Assembly (NCBI GenBank): GCA_029062165.1
Contig: JAIDQQ010000032.1
Span: 88,831 to 152,830 of the forward strand
DNA length: 64,000 nucleotides
Source: Ruminococcus sp.
GTDB lineage: Bacteria > Bacillota > Clostridia > Oscillospirales > Ruminococcaceae
Direction: 5' to 3'
Made by a program: the position numbers and the translations under genes. Below the pieces are notes generated by a model that was given only the letters and a program-made list of their open reading frames with translations, was not told the origin of the DNA and made no database searches. This document shows positions 7,877-16,506 of this stretch, piece after piece (positions within the stretch are counted from its first letter, which is position 1; each line of letters begins with the position of its first letter).

Positions 7877-10285
7877 ATGTCAGAAAAAAAAGTTAATCCG
7901 ATTATGGACAACATTAAACAGTCTTTCCTTGAAAAGTTACACGCTCTTTTCAACGTAACTCCCGAAGAGGCTTCCGACAAACAGGTATATCAGGTGCTTT
8001 CTTCAATTATTGTTGATATTCTCGGCAAGAAAAGACAGAATTTCATGAATCATACTCATTCCGTTGGCGGAAAACAGATTTATTATCTTTCAATGGAATT
8101 TCTTATGGGTCGTTCACTTAAAACAAGTCTCTATAACCTCGGTCTTGTTGACGACGTAAAAGCTATGCTTGCACACGACGGTATAAATCTTGACAAAATC
8201 TATGAACAGGAACCTGATGCCGGTCTCGGAAACGGTGGTCTCGGACGTCTCGCCGCCTGTTACCTCGACGGTCTCGCTACTACTGCTATGCCTGCTATGG
8301 GTCATTCTATCTGCTATGAATACGGTATTTTCCAGCAGAAGTTACAGGACGGCTGGCAGACTGAACTTCCGGATAACTGGCTTCCTGGTGGCTCTGCATG
8401 GCTCGTGCCACGTCCGGAACTCGCTATAGATGTTCATTTTGAGGGCGAACTTCAGGAATACTGGGATAAGAGCGGTCATTACATTTCCCACGTAAACTAT
8501 AATACAGTTATAGCTACTCCGTATGATATGTATGTTTCCGGCTACGGTTCAGAGGGTGTTTCCGTACTCCGTCTGTGGTCTGCAAAAGCCCCCGGCTTTG
8601 ACATGGAAATGTTCAATCAGGGCTTCTATGATAAGGCTATCAACCAGAACGCCATAGCAAACGCTATTTCAAAGATTCTGTATCCTAACGACAATCACGC
8701 TGAAGGTAAATCATTAAGACTTCGTCAGCAGTATTTCCTTTGTGCCGCTGCCGTAGGTGATATTGTCAACAATCACATGAACGTATATGGAACTCTTGAA
8801 AATCTCGCTGATAAGGTAGCAATCCATATCAACGACACACACCCGACACTCGCTATTCCGGAACTTATGCGTATACTCCTTGACGACTGCGGTTACTCGT
8901 GGGAAAAGGCTTGGGATATTGTTACTAAGACTTTCGCTTATACAAATCATACTGTTATGGCTGAGGCTCTCGAAAAGTGGGACGTAAACCTTGTAAAGAA
9001 TGTAATCCCGAGAATATTCTCAATTATTGTTGAGATAAACAACAGATATTGTCAGTCACTCATGGAAAGAAACGGTCACGACAGTGCCAAGACTACAAGA
9101 ATGTCAATTATCAAGGATAATCAGATTCATATGGCTACTCTTTGTGTGGCTGCGTCACATAGCGTAAACGGCGTTTCAAAACTCCATTCTGAAATTATCA
9201 AGGATTCCGTTTTCAATGACGAATTTAATAATACTCCCGAAAAATTCAAGAATGTCACTAATGGTATCGCTTACAGAAGATGGTTATTACAGTCAAATAA
9301 GGGACTTACTGACCTGCTCACAGAAACTATCGGCGATAAGTTTATTAAAGATGCTTCCGAACTTTCAAAATTCCGTGCATTCGAGAACGACAAGACTGTA
9401 CTTGAAATGCTTACAGATGTCAAGAAAGAAAACAAGAAGAAGTTTTCAAAATACGTTAAGCATAATATGGGAATTGTCCTCAATCCCGACAGCATTTTTG
9501 ATGTTCAGGTTAAACGTCTCCACGAGTACAAGAGACAGCACCTTAATGTAATGAATATCCTTGCCGATTATGCTTATTTACTTGCAAATCCGGACGCTGA
9601 TTATACACCTAAGACCTATATTTTCGCTGCTAAGGCTGCCCCTGGTTACTACCTCGCTAAACAGATTATCAAATTAATATGGGCTATCTCCGAAGAAATA
9701 AGAAAGAATCCTAAAATCAATCAGAAATTACAGGTTGTATTCCTCGAAAACTACTGTGTAACTCTTTCTGAACTTCTTATGCCTGCTTCTGAAATTTCTG
9801 AACAGATTTCACTTGCCGGTACGGAGGCTTCCGGTACTGGTAACATGAAATTTATGCTGAACGGTGCTGTTACACTTGGCACTCTCGACGGTGCTAACAT
9901 TGAAATCAACGAGGCTGCCGGTGAAGGCAATAACATTATCTTCGGTATGAAAACTCCGGAAGTAAATGCTCTTAAGGCACGTGGTTACAGACCGACAGAA
10001 TACTTCCATAACAATCCAGTTATTCACGAGGCTATTGAACGTATGTATCACGGTATAAACGGCTGTACTTTCAATGACGTTGCAAACTCACTCAAAGACC
10101 GTGACCCTTATATGGTACTTGCGGACTTCGACGACTACAGACGTGCGCAGAAGTTCAGTACAGAATGTTACAACGATACTATGAAGTGGGCTAAGATGTC
10201 ACTGAATAATATCGCCGGAGCAGGTATATTCTCCGCTGACCGTGCTGTTACTGAATACGCTGAAAATATATGGCATCTTAAATAA
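7877..10285 (+). CDS. glgP: Glycogen/starch phosphorylase (GT35)
   Basis: 802 residues from the ATG at 7877, the usual length for alpha-glucan phosphorylases. It releases glucose-1-phosphate from the non-reducing ends of glycogen or maltodextrins in the cytoplasm, using pyridoxal phosphate. Visible motifs: 'YYLSMEFLMGRSL' (about residue 60), 'GLGNGGLGRLAACYLD' (about 115), 'NDTHPTLAIPELMR' (about 320), 'VKRLHEYKRQHLN' (about 545) and the PLP site 'EASGTGNMKFMLNGA' with Lys658. An upstream in-frame ATG at 7661 gives a 72-residue AT-rich extension that the family lacks. The start at 7877 has AGGAGA eight bases upstream, with promoter and hairpin leader in front, so the shorter form is chosen. 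A terminator follows. Confidence 0.96.
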   Translation: MSEKKVNPIMDNIKQSFLEKLHALFNVTPEEASDKQVYQVLSSIIVDILGKKRQNFMNHTHSVGGKQIYYLSMEFLMGRSLKTSLYNLGLVDDVKAMLAHDGINLDKIYEQEPDAGLGNGGLGRLAACYLDGLATTAMPAMGHSICYEYGIFQQKLQDGWQTELPDNWLPGGSAWLVPRPELAIDVHFEGELQEYWDKSGHYISHVNYNTVIATPYDMYVSGYGSEGVSVLRLWSAKAPGFDMEMFNQGFYDKAINQNAIANAISKILYPNDNHAEGKSLRLRQQYFLCAAAVGDIVNNHMNVYGTLENLADKVAIHINDTHPTLAIPELMRILLDDCGYSWEKAWDIVTKTFAYTNHTVMAEALEKWDVNLVKNVIPRIFSIIVEINNRYCQSLMERNGHDSAKTTRMSIIKDNQIHMATLCVAASHSVNGVSKLHSEIIKDSVFNDEFNNTPEKFKNVTNGIAYRRWLLQSNKGLTDLLTETIGDKFIKDASELSKFRAFENDKTVLEMLTDVKKENKKKFSKYVKHNMGIVLNPDSIFDVQVKRLHEYKRQHLNVMNILADYAYLLANPDADYTPKTYIFAAKAAPGYYLAKQIIKLIWAISEEIRKNPKINQKLQVVFLENYCVTLSELLMPASEISEQISLAGTEASGTGNMKFMLNGAVTLGTLDGANIEINEAAGEGNNIIFGMKTPEVNALKARGYRPTEYFHNNPVIHEAIERMYHGINGCTFNDVANSLKDRDPYMVLADFDDYRRAQKFSTECYNDTMKWAKMSLNNIAGAGIFSADRAVTEYAENIWHLK

Positions 10286-10311
10286 TAAATAACTGAATAT
10301 ATACCCGAAAA

Positions 10312-10348
10312 AAAGGGGACTGAATTAAATTTCCGTCCCCTTTATTTT
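10312..10348 (+). terminator. Terminator after glgP
   Basis: AAAGGGGAC / GTCCCCTTT hairpin with a T-rich end, 27 bases after the glgP stop codon. Confidence 0.8.
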
Positions 10349-10381
10349 GATATATCTGATATAAAGGAGAGATTTTTTTAT

Positions 10382-12262
10382 ATGACACCTATCTATGATA
10401 CATGGAATCTTAATTATAAATCCGTATTCGGAGCTATAAAAAGAGCCGAAACCTGTAATTTTTCGGTGAGACTTCCGAAAAACATAAATCTTGATTTCCC
10501 ACCGGTACTTGTACTTTTCAGAACAGGTTTCAAGGAACGCTTTCTTAATATGGAACTCACGGAAGAAACTGACGAATACAATCAGTATTCAACAAGCTAC
10601 AAACCACGTTATACAGATGTCCATTACTACTATTTTTCATATACCAGTGGCGGAATACGTCACTATATAAAAAAGATAAACTGTCACGAAGGTAACATTG
10701 ATGACGGCGATTTATTTCAGCTTACTGTATACGACGAAAACTATAATACGCCGGATTTCTTAAAGGGTGGCGTTATGTATCAGATTTTTCCGGACAGGTT
10801 CTGTAAAAGCGGAAAAGTCCATGAAAATGTACCGTCTGACCGTGTTATGCGTGAATGGGGTGAAACTCCGTACTACAGACCAGACCAGAACGGTCACGTA
10901 TGGAATAACGACTATTTCGGCGGAGATTTTGCCGGTATACAGTCAAAATTAGGCTATCTGCACGATTTAGGCGTTACCTGTATATACCTCAACCCTATTT
11001 TTGAATCGCATGAAAATCACCGTTACAATACCGCAAACTACATGAAAGCTGACCCGCTTTTAGGTACTAACGACGATTTTGAAGAACTCTGCACGGAAGC
11101 CAAAAAGTACGGCATTTCAGTAATCCTTGACGGTGTATTTTCACATACCGGTGCGGACAGCGTTTACTTCAATAAGTTCAACAGATACGAACCTATAGGA
11201 GCATTCAATACAACGGAAAGTCCCTATTATAAGTGGTACAGCTTTATAAATTATCCGAATGTATATGAAGCTTGGTGGGGTATTGATACGCTCCCGAACG
11301 TATGGGAAAACAATGAAAGTTATACGGAATTTATATGCGGTGACGAGGGTGTACTGAAATACTGGCTCTCGAAAGGTGCAGCCGGTTGGCGACTTGACGT
11401 AGCCGACGAACTCCCTGACCAGTTCCTTAACAATCTTAGAAGAAGTGTAAAGGATTACGGCGAAGATAAAATAGTTATCGGTGAGGTATGGGAAGATGCC
11501 TCCAATAAGGAAAGTTATGGTGTAAAGCGTCGTTATCTTCTCGGAAAACAACTCGATTCTGTCATGAACTATCCGTTCAGGGAAGCTATTATCAGCTATA
11601 TAAAAGGCGGTAGTGTAAAGAATTTCATATATTCCATAATGACTATAGTTGAAAATTATCCGAAACCGACGGTTGATGTCCTTATGAATTTCGTTTCCAC
11701 ACACGATATTGAACGTGCTATAAACCGTCTCGGCGGTGAAAACTGCGACGACAAAAGCAAAGACTGGATGGCTGAAAAGTATCTAAATGAACAGCAGTAC
11801 GCTAATGGTAAGAATATGTTAAAAGCCGCTATGGCACTTATGTTCTTCCTGCCAGGTGTACCGAGTATCTATTACGGCGACGAAGCAGGTTTACAGGGAT
11901 ATAAAGACCCGTTTAACAGAAGATGTTATCCGTGGGGCAACGAGGACAAGGAACTTATTGAATACGTTTCGGAACTTAGCAGAATAAGGAAATCACTTCC
12001 TACCATGAAAGAGGGCAGAACTTATTTTGTACTCAATGATACAGAAGTTTTCGACGAACGTGTTGTAGCGTTTACACGTCAGGGCGATACTGATTCTATA
12101 GTATTCGTCAACAGGAGTTGCGACGATATAAGAATTGAAAATATTCCGGAACTCATGCCGAGATTCAAGGACTTCGGAGCAGTATGCGGATATTTTGAAG
12201 ACAATACAGTCGAGATAAAACCATACGGCTATACAATTATTTCCGCAAAATTCGTTGAATGA
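10382..12262 (+). CDS. GH13 alpha-glucanohydrolase (neopullulanase/cyclomaltodextrinase-like)
   Basis: 626 residues, no signal peptide, so cytoplasmic. A beta-rich N-terminal module (about 1-120) of the kind found in neopullulanases and maltogenic amylases precedes the (beta/alpha)8 barrel. The four GH13 regions are visible: 'DGVFSHTG' (region I, Ser in place of the usual Asn), 'GWRLDVADE' with nucleophile Asp339, 'VIGEVWEDA' with acid/base Glu368, and 'FVSTHDIER' with Asp442. A C-terminal beta domain ends at 'YTIISAKFVE'. It should hydrolyse alpha-1,4 or alpha-1,6 links in maltodextrins, pullulan or cyclodextrins, and with the adjacent glycogen phosphorylase it would process storage or imported glucans. 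AAAGGAGAG lies upstream of the ATG. Exact substrate is uncertain. Confidence 0.92.
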   Translation: MTPIYDTWNLNYKSVFGAIKRAETCNFSVRLPKNINLDFPPVLVLFRTGFKERFLNMELTEETDEYNQYSTSYKPRYTDVHYYYFSYTSGGIRHYIKKINCHEGNIDDGDLFQLTVYDENYNTPDFLKGGVMYQIFPDRFCKSGKVHENVPSDRVMREWGETPYYRPDQNGHVWNNDYFGGDFAGIQSKLGYLHDLGVTCIYLNPIFESHENHRYNTANYMKADPLLGTNDDFEELCTEAKKYGISVILDGVFSHTGADSVYFNKFNRYEPIGAFNTTESPYYKWYSFINYPNVYEAWWGIDTLPNVWENNESYTEFICGDEGVLKYWLSKGAAGWRLDVADELPDQFLNNLRRSVKDYGEDKIVIGEVWEDASNKESYGVKRRYLLGKQLDSVMNYPFREAIISYIKGGSVKNFIYSIMTIVENYPKPTVDVLMNFVSTHDIERAINRLGGENCDDKSKDWMAEKYLNEQQYANGKNMLKAAMALMFFLPGVPSIYYGDEAGLQGYKDPFNRRCYPWGNEDKELIEYVSELSRIRKSLPTMKEGRTYFVLNDTEVFDERVVAFTRQGDTDSIVFVNRSCDDIRIENIPELMPRFKDFGAVCGYFEDNTVEIKPYGYTIISAKFVE

Positions 12263-12269
12263 TAATAAA

Positions 12270-12299
12270 AACGGTTCTCTTCGGAGAACCGTTGTTTTA
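12270..12299 (+). terminator. Terminator after the GH13 gene
   Basis: ACGGTTCTC-TTCG-GAGAACCGT hairpin (UUCG tetraloop) followed by TGTTTTAT. Confidence 0.82.
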
Positions 12300-12586
12300 T
12301 ATATTGATAATTGTAAATTTACAAGCGAAATGCAAAAAAAATACATTTCCGGAAAATGTTTCAGAAAAGGGGTTGACAAAAGCCTTTCAGTGTGATACAA
12401 TGTAATTGCTAAACTACAATCAAATACACAACAAAAGGCTTCATTTGTCTTATGACTGTTTTATTATATCATAAGATTTCAGATTTGTCAAGTCTTTTTG
12501 AGGCATGGCAAATTTTTTTTTCTTTTAACCTCATATTGTGTAAATAATTGTAATTTACAAATATATTTTAAAAAGGAGTATTGTAA
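12300..12586 (+). other. AT-rich regulatory stretch before the ORF6N gene
   Basis: No credible gene. It contains a consensus promoter (listed separately), two similar palindromes (TTGTAAATTTACAA near 12309 and TTGTAATTTACAA near 12549) that could be operator sites, an inverted repeat CTTATGA...TCATAAG (12450-12476), and a complementary pair AAGCCTTT (12381) / AAAGGCTT (12434). Autoregulation of the ORF6N gene through the palindromes is a guess. Confidence 0.4.
12373..12401 (+). promoter_or_regulatory. Promoter upstream of ORF6N gene
   Basis: TTGACA (12373-12378), a 17-base spacer and TACAAT (12396-12401). It lies about 180 bases before the ORF6N start, so the transcript would have a long untranslated leader. 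Confidence 0.7.
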
Positions 12587-13327
12587 ATGAAAGAATTTAA
12601 ACCTACACCAATTGAGTACAGCCAACAGCGTGTACTTACTACCGCACAGCTTGCGGAGGCTTACAAAACAACAACAAAAACTATCACTGATAATTTTAAC
12701 AACAACAAATCACGTTACATCGAGGGAGTACACTATTTTTGCCTTACAGGTGCCGAATTAAAGGCATTTAAGAACTACACCGAAAATTTCGGTGTAGTTA
12801 ACAAACGTACTCCGTGTCTGTATCTCTGGACAGAAAGGGGTGCATTACTTCACGCAAAGAGCCTCAATACTGACAAGGCGTGGGAGGTTTATGAATTCCT
12901 TGTTGATACTTATTTCAGGGTCAGGGAAATAAGTAAACTCTACAACGAAGATATATATCATAAATTGGAAGTGTTAGAACAAAAACTAGAAATGTCCGAA
13001 AAAAGAAATGTAATGATTTATCAGAAACTTGAGATGTCCGAAAAAAGAAATGTAATAATTTATCAGAAACTTGAGATGTCAGAAAAAAGGAATGATATAA
13101 TATATCAGGAATTAGAAGTATTAAAACAAAAAATAGATGATATCGAAAATAACTCTGTTATCAGAACAGATAATATTATAAATAGTATAGAAAAATCAAT
13201 AACTGATAATTTATATAATGTTATTAATACATTAATACCTGCTTTTGAATGTATATATAATAAAATAAATAAATCAACATATATATTATCATCTAAAAAT
13301 TATAAAAGAAAAAGAAAAAATAAATAA
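12587..13327 (+). CDS. ORF6N/phage antirepressor-type DNA-binding protein with coiled coil
   Basis: 246 residues. Residues 5-115 resemble the ORF6N domain of the KilA-N/antirepressor group ('QRVLTTAQLAEAYKTTTKTI' near 14; 'YIEGVHYFCLTGAELKAFK' near 44; 'CLYLWTERGALLHAKSLNTDKAWEVYEFLVD' near 80). Then three exact-length 14-residue repeats (KLEMSEKRN-V-IYQ, residues 133-174; 42 bp each) form two heptads apiece, a predicted coiled coil, and the C-terminus is Asn/Ile-rich and basic ('KRKRKNK'). AAAAGGAG lies eight bases before the ATG. ORF6N proteins are usually phage or island regulators, yet no other phage gene is near. A broken copy of the same domain follows immediately. Codon use in the C-terminal half is far more AT-rich than in neighbouring genes. 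Confidence 0.75.
   Translation: MKEFKPTPIEYSQQRVLTTAQLAEAYKTTTKTITDNFNNNKSRYIEGVHYFCLTGAELKAFKNYTENFGVVNKRTPCLYLWTERGALLHAKSLNTDKAWEVYEFLVDTYFRVREISKLYNEDIYHKLEVLEQKLEMSEKRNVMIYQKLEMSEKRNVIIYQKLEMSEKRNDIIYQELEVLKQKIDDIENNSVIRTDNIINSIEKSITDNLYNVINTLIPAFECIYNKINKSTYILSSKNYKRKRKNK
12983..13108 (+). repeat. Three tandem 42-bp repeats within the ORF6N gene
   Basis: Units at 12983-13024, 13025-13066 and 13067-13108, differing by a few bases each and preserving frame. They encode the coiled coil and could change copy number without breaking the frame. Confidence 0.9.
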
Positions 13328-13328
13328 A

Positions 13329-13478
13329 CTTAAACTTATACCGGTTGAATACAACGGACAGCGTGTACTTACTACCGCACACCTCGCCGAGGCTTACGGT
13401 ACAACCTTTGATACAATCAACTACAGGGAAATTTTTCCGGATTTCTTCAATAAAAATTTTCTTGACAGAAAGTCATAA
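13329..13478 (+). pseudogene. Remnant of a second ORF6N-domain gene
   Basis: In one frame this reads LKLIPVEYNGQRVLTTAHLA, then an acidic-aromatic tail, and stops at TAA 13476. The first 35 codons match the start of the adjacent ORF6N gene at both protein and DNA level (for example an identical stretch around CAGCGTGTACTTACTACCGC). There is no start codon or Shine-Dalgarno, and about two thirds of the domain is missing. It lies directly after the intact gene's stop codon and overlaps the ppk promoter. Probably the scar of a duplication or recombination. Confidence 0.7.
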
Positions 13479-13490
13479 AAGTTATATAAT
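13462..13490 (+). promoter_or_regulatory. Promoter of ppk
   Basis: TTGACA (13462-13467), a 17-base spacer and TATAAT (13485-13490): a full consensus promoter about 60 bases before the ppk start. Confidence 0.82.
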
Positions 13491-13518
13491 AAAATTACAT
13501 ATCAAACTTATTTTTTTT

Positions 13519-13543
13519 GCCGTAAATACGGCAGACAGGAGAA
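13519..13543 (+). promoter_or_regulatory. Hairpin plus Shine-Dalgarno leader of ppk, shared with glgP
   Basis: GCCGT-AAAT-ACGGC hairpin followed directly by AGACAGGAGAA, 15 bases before the ATG. The same module precedes glgP at 7846. Confidence 0.5.
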
Positions 13544-13547
13544 TTAT

Positions 13548-15683
13548 ATGGAATATCTCGAAAACAGGGAGCTTTCTTGGCTTAAATTCAATAAGCGTGT
13601 TCTTGAAGAGGCTTCCGACAAAAATAATCCCTTACTTGAAAGACTTTCATTTTCGGCTATATATCAGAGTAATCTTGACGAATTTTTCATGGTACGTGTA
13701 GGCTCTATCACCGATGCCGAAAAATCAGGCAGTAACAAAAAAGACAGTAAATCCGGTATGAATCCGTCTCAACAGCTTGACGCTATTTTTACTGCCGTCA
13801 GACGTTTACAGCCTGTTGTTGAAGATACCTACAGAAAAACCATGTCCGAACTTAACCATTACGGTTTTGAACACGTTTCTTTCAATAACGCTACCAGTGA
13901 AGAAAAAATTTTTCTTGAATTATATTTCAGACGTGAAATTAAACCGTTTGTTTCCGGACTGGTTGTAAATAATTCCCTGCCGTTTCCGTTCCTGAAAAAC
14001 AAGGAATTATATGCAGTAGTCCAATTAAACGTCAAGAAAGGCGTATCAATAGGCATTGTCCCGATAGGTCACGAACACAGCGAAAGAATTATACCGTTAG
14101 GGGCAGGCGGAAAACGTTTCATTCTTGAGGAAGAAGTCATTTTACATTTTGCACATCTGCTTTTCAAGGGCTATAAGGTTCTCGACAGGGCTATAATACG
14201 AGTAACCCGAAACGCTGATATTATGGTATCGGGTAAGGGTGCTGATTTCCGTGACCGTATGGAAGAACTTGTCGCAAAAAGAAAGAAACTCGCTCCGGTA
14301 AGGCTTGAAATATCCGACGATTTCAGTCGGGAAGCTCTTGACTATATCTGCAAAAAACTTAAACTTAAAAATGTACGTGTTTTTACATCGAGAATACCTC
14401 TTGACCTGTCATATCTGTTTCAGTTACAGGAACTCGACGAAAATCCGGAACTTCATTACATACAGCGTATGCCACGTAAACCTGTTGCACTCGCTGACAA
14501 TCGTTCTGTATTCTCACAGGTAAAGCAGAAAGATATGATATTGAGTTATCCGTTTGAATCAATTAACACATCGTTTATACGTCTTCTTCAGGAATGTGCC
14601 GTTGACCCGAAAGTTACTTCAATAAAAATAACACTTTATCGTCTGGCGAAAGGCAGTAAAGTTATTGACGCTCTCTGTACAGCCTCCGAAAACGGTAAGG
14701 AAGTTTTTGTCATGATTGAACTCCGTGCAAGATTTGACGAGGCAAACAATATTGAATGGTCTAAAGTCCTCCAGAAATCAGGCGTGAAAGTCATTTACGG
14801 CATGAGGGATTACAAGACACATTCAAAACTTCTTCTTATAAAAAGAAAGTCCACCGGCGATAATTATGACTATCTCACACAGATAGGTACTGGCAACTAC
14901 AATGAAAAAACTTCCACACTTTATACTGACCTTATGTTTCTTACTACTGACAGGGAAATTGCTAAGGACGCTGAAAAAGTTTTTGAATGTCTAAGTAACG
15001 GAAATGTCGTCGAGGAAACAAACAAACTACTTGTAGCACCGTTATGTTTAAGAAACAAAATTCTTGACATGATGGACGAACAGATTAATATTTCCCGTAA
15101 CGGTGGTAAGGGTTATATCGGTGCGAAAGTAAACGCCTTATGTGACGGTACTATAATGAAAAAACTTGTTGAAGCCTCACAGGCTGGCGTTAAAATTGAA
15201 CTCGTTGTGCGTGGTATATGCTGTCTTATTCCGAAAGTCGCCGGATATACCGAAAATATAACAGTCCGTAGCATTGTGGGACGTTTCCTTGAACATAGTC
15301 GTATATACATTTTCGGCGACGAATCAACCGGACAGAAAATTTATATAGGTTCAGCGGATTATATGTCAAGGAACACAGTAAGGCGTGTTGAAGTCGCTAC
15401 ACCTGTAGAAAACGACAAACTGAAAAAACGTCTGTGGGATATGTTCCGTACTATGATGTCCGATAACGTAAAGGCACGTATCATGCAGAATGACGGAACA
15501 TACGTCCATGCCGTTCCGGAAGATAACGCTGAACGCATAAATTCACAGGAATTTTTCTATGAACAGGCATACAGGAATATCGACGACAAACAGAAACGTC
15601 AGGAACAGTTACGTACTAACCGTGAAAATTCCGCTAAAAAGAAACCTGCTCCTAAAAAAAGGAAAACTACTGAAAAAAACTGA
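13548..15683 (+). CDS. ppk: Polyphosphate kinase (PPK1)
   Basis: 711 residues, full PPK1 length. It transfers the gamma phosphate of ATP to inorganic polyphosphate, reversibly. The N-domain begins with 'ENRELSWLKFNKRVLEEA' and 'SNLDEFFMVRVG' (about residue 42). The two phospholipase-D-like catalytic domains carry 'DYKTHSKLLLI' with His425 (the expected autophosphorylated His, E. coli His435), 'IGTGNYNEKTS' and 'EHSRIYIFGDES' with His583 (E. coli His592). The C-terminus is a basic Lys-rich tail of about 20 residues. The ATG has AGGAGA seven bases upstream. It probably forms one transcript with the following pssA gene, 50 bases away with no terminator between. Confidence 0.96.
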   Translation: MEYLENRELSWLKFNKRVLEEASDKNNPLLERLSFSAIYQSNLDEFFMVRVGSITDAEKSGSNKKDSKSGMNPSQQLDAIFTAVRRLQPVVEDTYRKTMSELNHYGFEHVSFNNATSEEKIFLELYFRREIKPFVSGLVVNNSLPFPFLKNKELYAVVQLNVKKGVSIGIVPIGHEHSERIIPLGAGGKRFILEEEVILHFAHLLFKGYKVLDRAIIRVTRNADIMVSGKGADFRDRMEELVAKRKKLAPVRLEISDDFSREALDYICKKLKLKNVRVFTSRIPLDLSYLFQLQELDENPELHYIQRMPRKPVALADNRSVFSQVKQKDMILSYPFESINTSFIRLLQECAVDPKVTSIKITLYRLAKGSKVIDALCTASENGKEVFVMIELRARFDEANNIEWSKVLQKSGVKVIYGMRDYKTHSKLLLIKRKSTGDNYDYLTQIGTGNYNEKTSTLYTDLMFLTTDREIAKDAEKVFECLSNGNVVEETNKLLVAPLCLRNKILDMMDEQINISRNGGKGYIGAKVNALCDGTIMKKLVEASQAGVKIELVVRGICCLIPKVAGYTENITVRSIVGRFLEHSRIYIFGDESTGQKIYIGSADYMSRNTVRRVEVATPVENDKLKKRLWDMFRTMMSDNVKARIMQNDGTYVHAVPEDNAERINSQEFFYEQAYRNIDDKQKRQEQLRTNRENSAKKKPAPKKRKTTEKN

Positions 15684-15733
15684 AATCCGTAATATAATTA
15701 TCGGAAAATTTATTCTTTAAGGATTAATATAAT

Positions 15734-16375
15734 ATGATTGGTTATTATAACTATACAGTTATTCTTACATATATGGGTCTCATATCGTCGGTAATGGGAA
15801 TGTTTTTCGCTATGGGTATAAACGGCAGTATTCAGCCGGAATACGCTATAGCTTGTCTTATGATTTCCGGACTATGCGATATGTTTGACGGTAAAATAGC
15901 ACGTACCAAAAAAGACCGTACCGAAAGTGAAAAGAAATTCGGTATACAGATAGATTCCCTCTGCGACGCCATATGTTTCGGAGTTCTTCCGGCTGTGATA
16001 GGCTATTCAGTCGGTATGCACAAGTGGTATGATGTTCCTATATTACTAATCTTTCCGCTATGTGCTGTGATAAGGCTTGCGTACTTCAATGTCAACGAGG
16101 AGGAACGCCAGAAAAATACAACAGATGTCCGGAAAGTATATGAGGGTCTTCCGGTAACGAGTGTAGCACTCATACTGCCGGTTGTATACGCATTTCATAA
16201 AGAAATAAGTCCGGAATGGTTTCCGACTGTCTACGGAACTACACTTCTTCTGATAGCAGTTGCTTTTATAACACCGTTCAGACTTAAAAAGCCTACTATG
16301 AAAACTATGCTTGTATTTATAGTCTTAGGTGCGTTTGAACTTGCGTTCATGCTTTATAAAACTAAAATGAGATAA
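15734..16375 (+). CDS. pssA: CDP-diacylglycerol-serine O-phosphatidyltransferase
   Basis: 213 residues with six to seven hydrophobic segments; a membrane enzyme that makes phosphatidylserine from CDP-diacylglycerol and serine. The CDP-alcohol phosphotransferase signature is at about residues 53-86: 'DGKIAR', then a 12-residue spacer, 'GIQIDSLCD', supplying the metal-binding aspartates (the spacer is somewhat longer than the usual eight). The closely PssA-like 'LCDAICFGVLPA' follows. The start ATG has AAGGA about ten bases upstream. The partner decarboxylase (Psd) is at 30761-31621, so the window holds both steps to phosphatidylethanolamine. An AT-rich palindrome begins six bases after its stop codon. 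Confidence 0.88.
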   Translation: MIGYYNYTVILTYMGLISSVMGMFFAMGINGSIQPEYAIACLMISGLCDMFDGKIARTKKDRTESEKKFGIQIDSLCDAICFGVLPAVIGYSVGMHKWYDVPILLIFPLCAVIRLAYFNVNEEERQKNTTDVRKVYEGLPVTSVALILPVVYAFHKEISPEWFPTVYGTTLLLIAVAFITPFRLKKPTMKTMLVFIVLGAFELAFMLYKTKMR

Positions 16376-16381
16376 TTTTTT

Positions 16382-16421
16382 CAATTCATAGTTAATAATG
16401 CATAATTAAGAATTATAAATT
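16382..16421. repeat. AT-rich palindrome, copy B (after pssA)
   Basis: AATTCATAGTTAATAATGCA followed by TAATTAAGAATTATAAATT; same family as the elements at 6480, 16468, 38050, 43157 and 43553. Confidence 0.7.
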
Positions 16422-16422
16422 T

Positions 16423-16459
16423 AAAAAAACCGTATACATTAAATGTACACGGTTTTTTG
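16423..16459. terminator. Bidirectional terminator between pssA and the flavin reductase gene
   Basis: AAAAAACCGT...ACGGTTTTTT hairpin, with an inner GTACA/TGTAC pairing and T-runs on both strands. It serves the converging genes. Confidence 0.85.
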
Positions 16460-16467
16460 TTATCCAC

Positions 16468-16506
16468 GCATAATTATGAATTATACATTCTTAATTATTA
16501 ATTATT
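16468..16506. repeat. AT-rich palindrome, copy C (contains the flavin reductase stop codon)
   Basis: CATAATTATGAATTATACAT followed by TCTTAATTATTAATTATT. The TAA stop of the minus-strand gene (16500-16498) lies inside it. Confidence 0.7.

Noticed and set aside
11141..11704. 187-residue minus-strand ORF inside the GH13 gene
   Set aside because: Antisense to conserved catalytic motifs of the GH13 gene; no ribosome-binding site.
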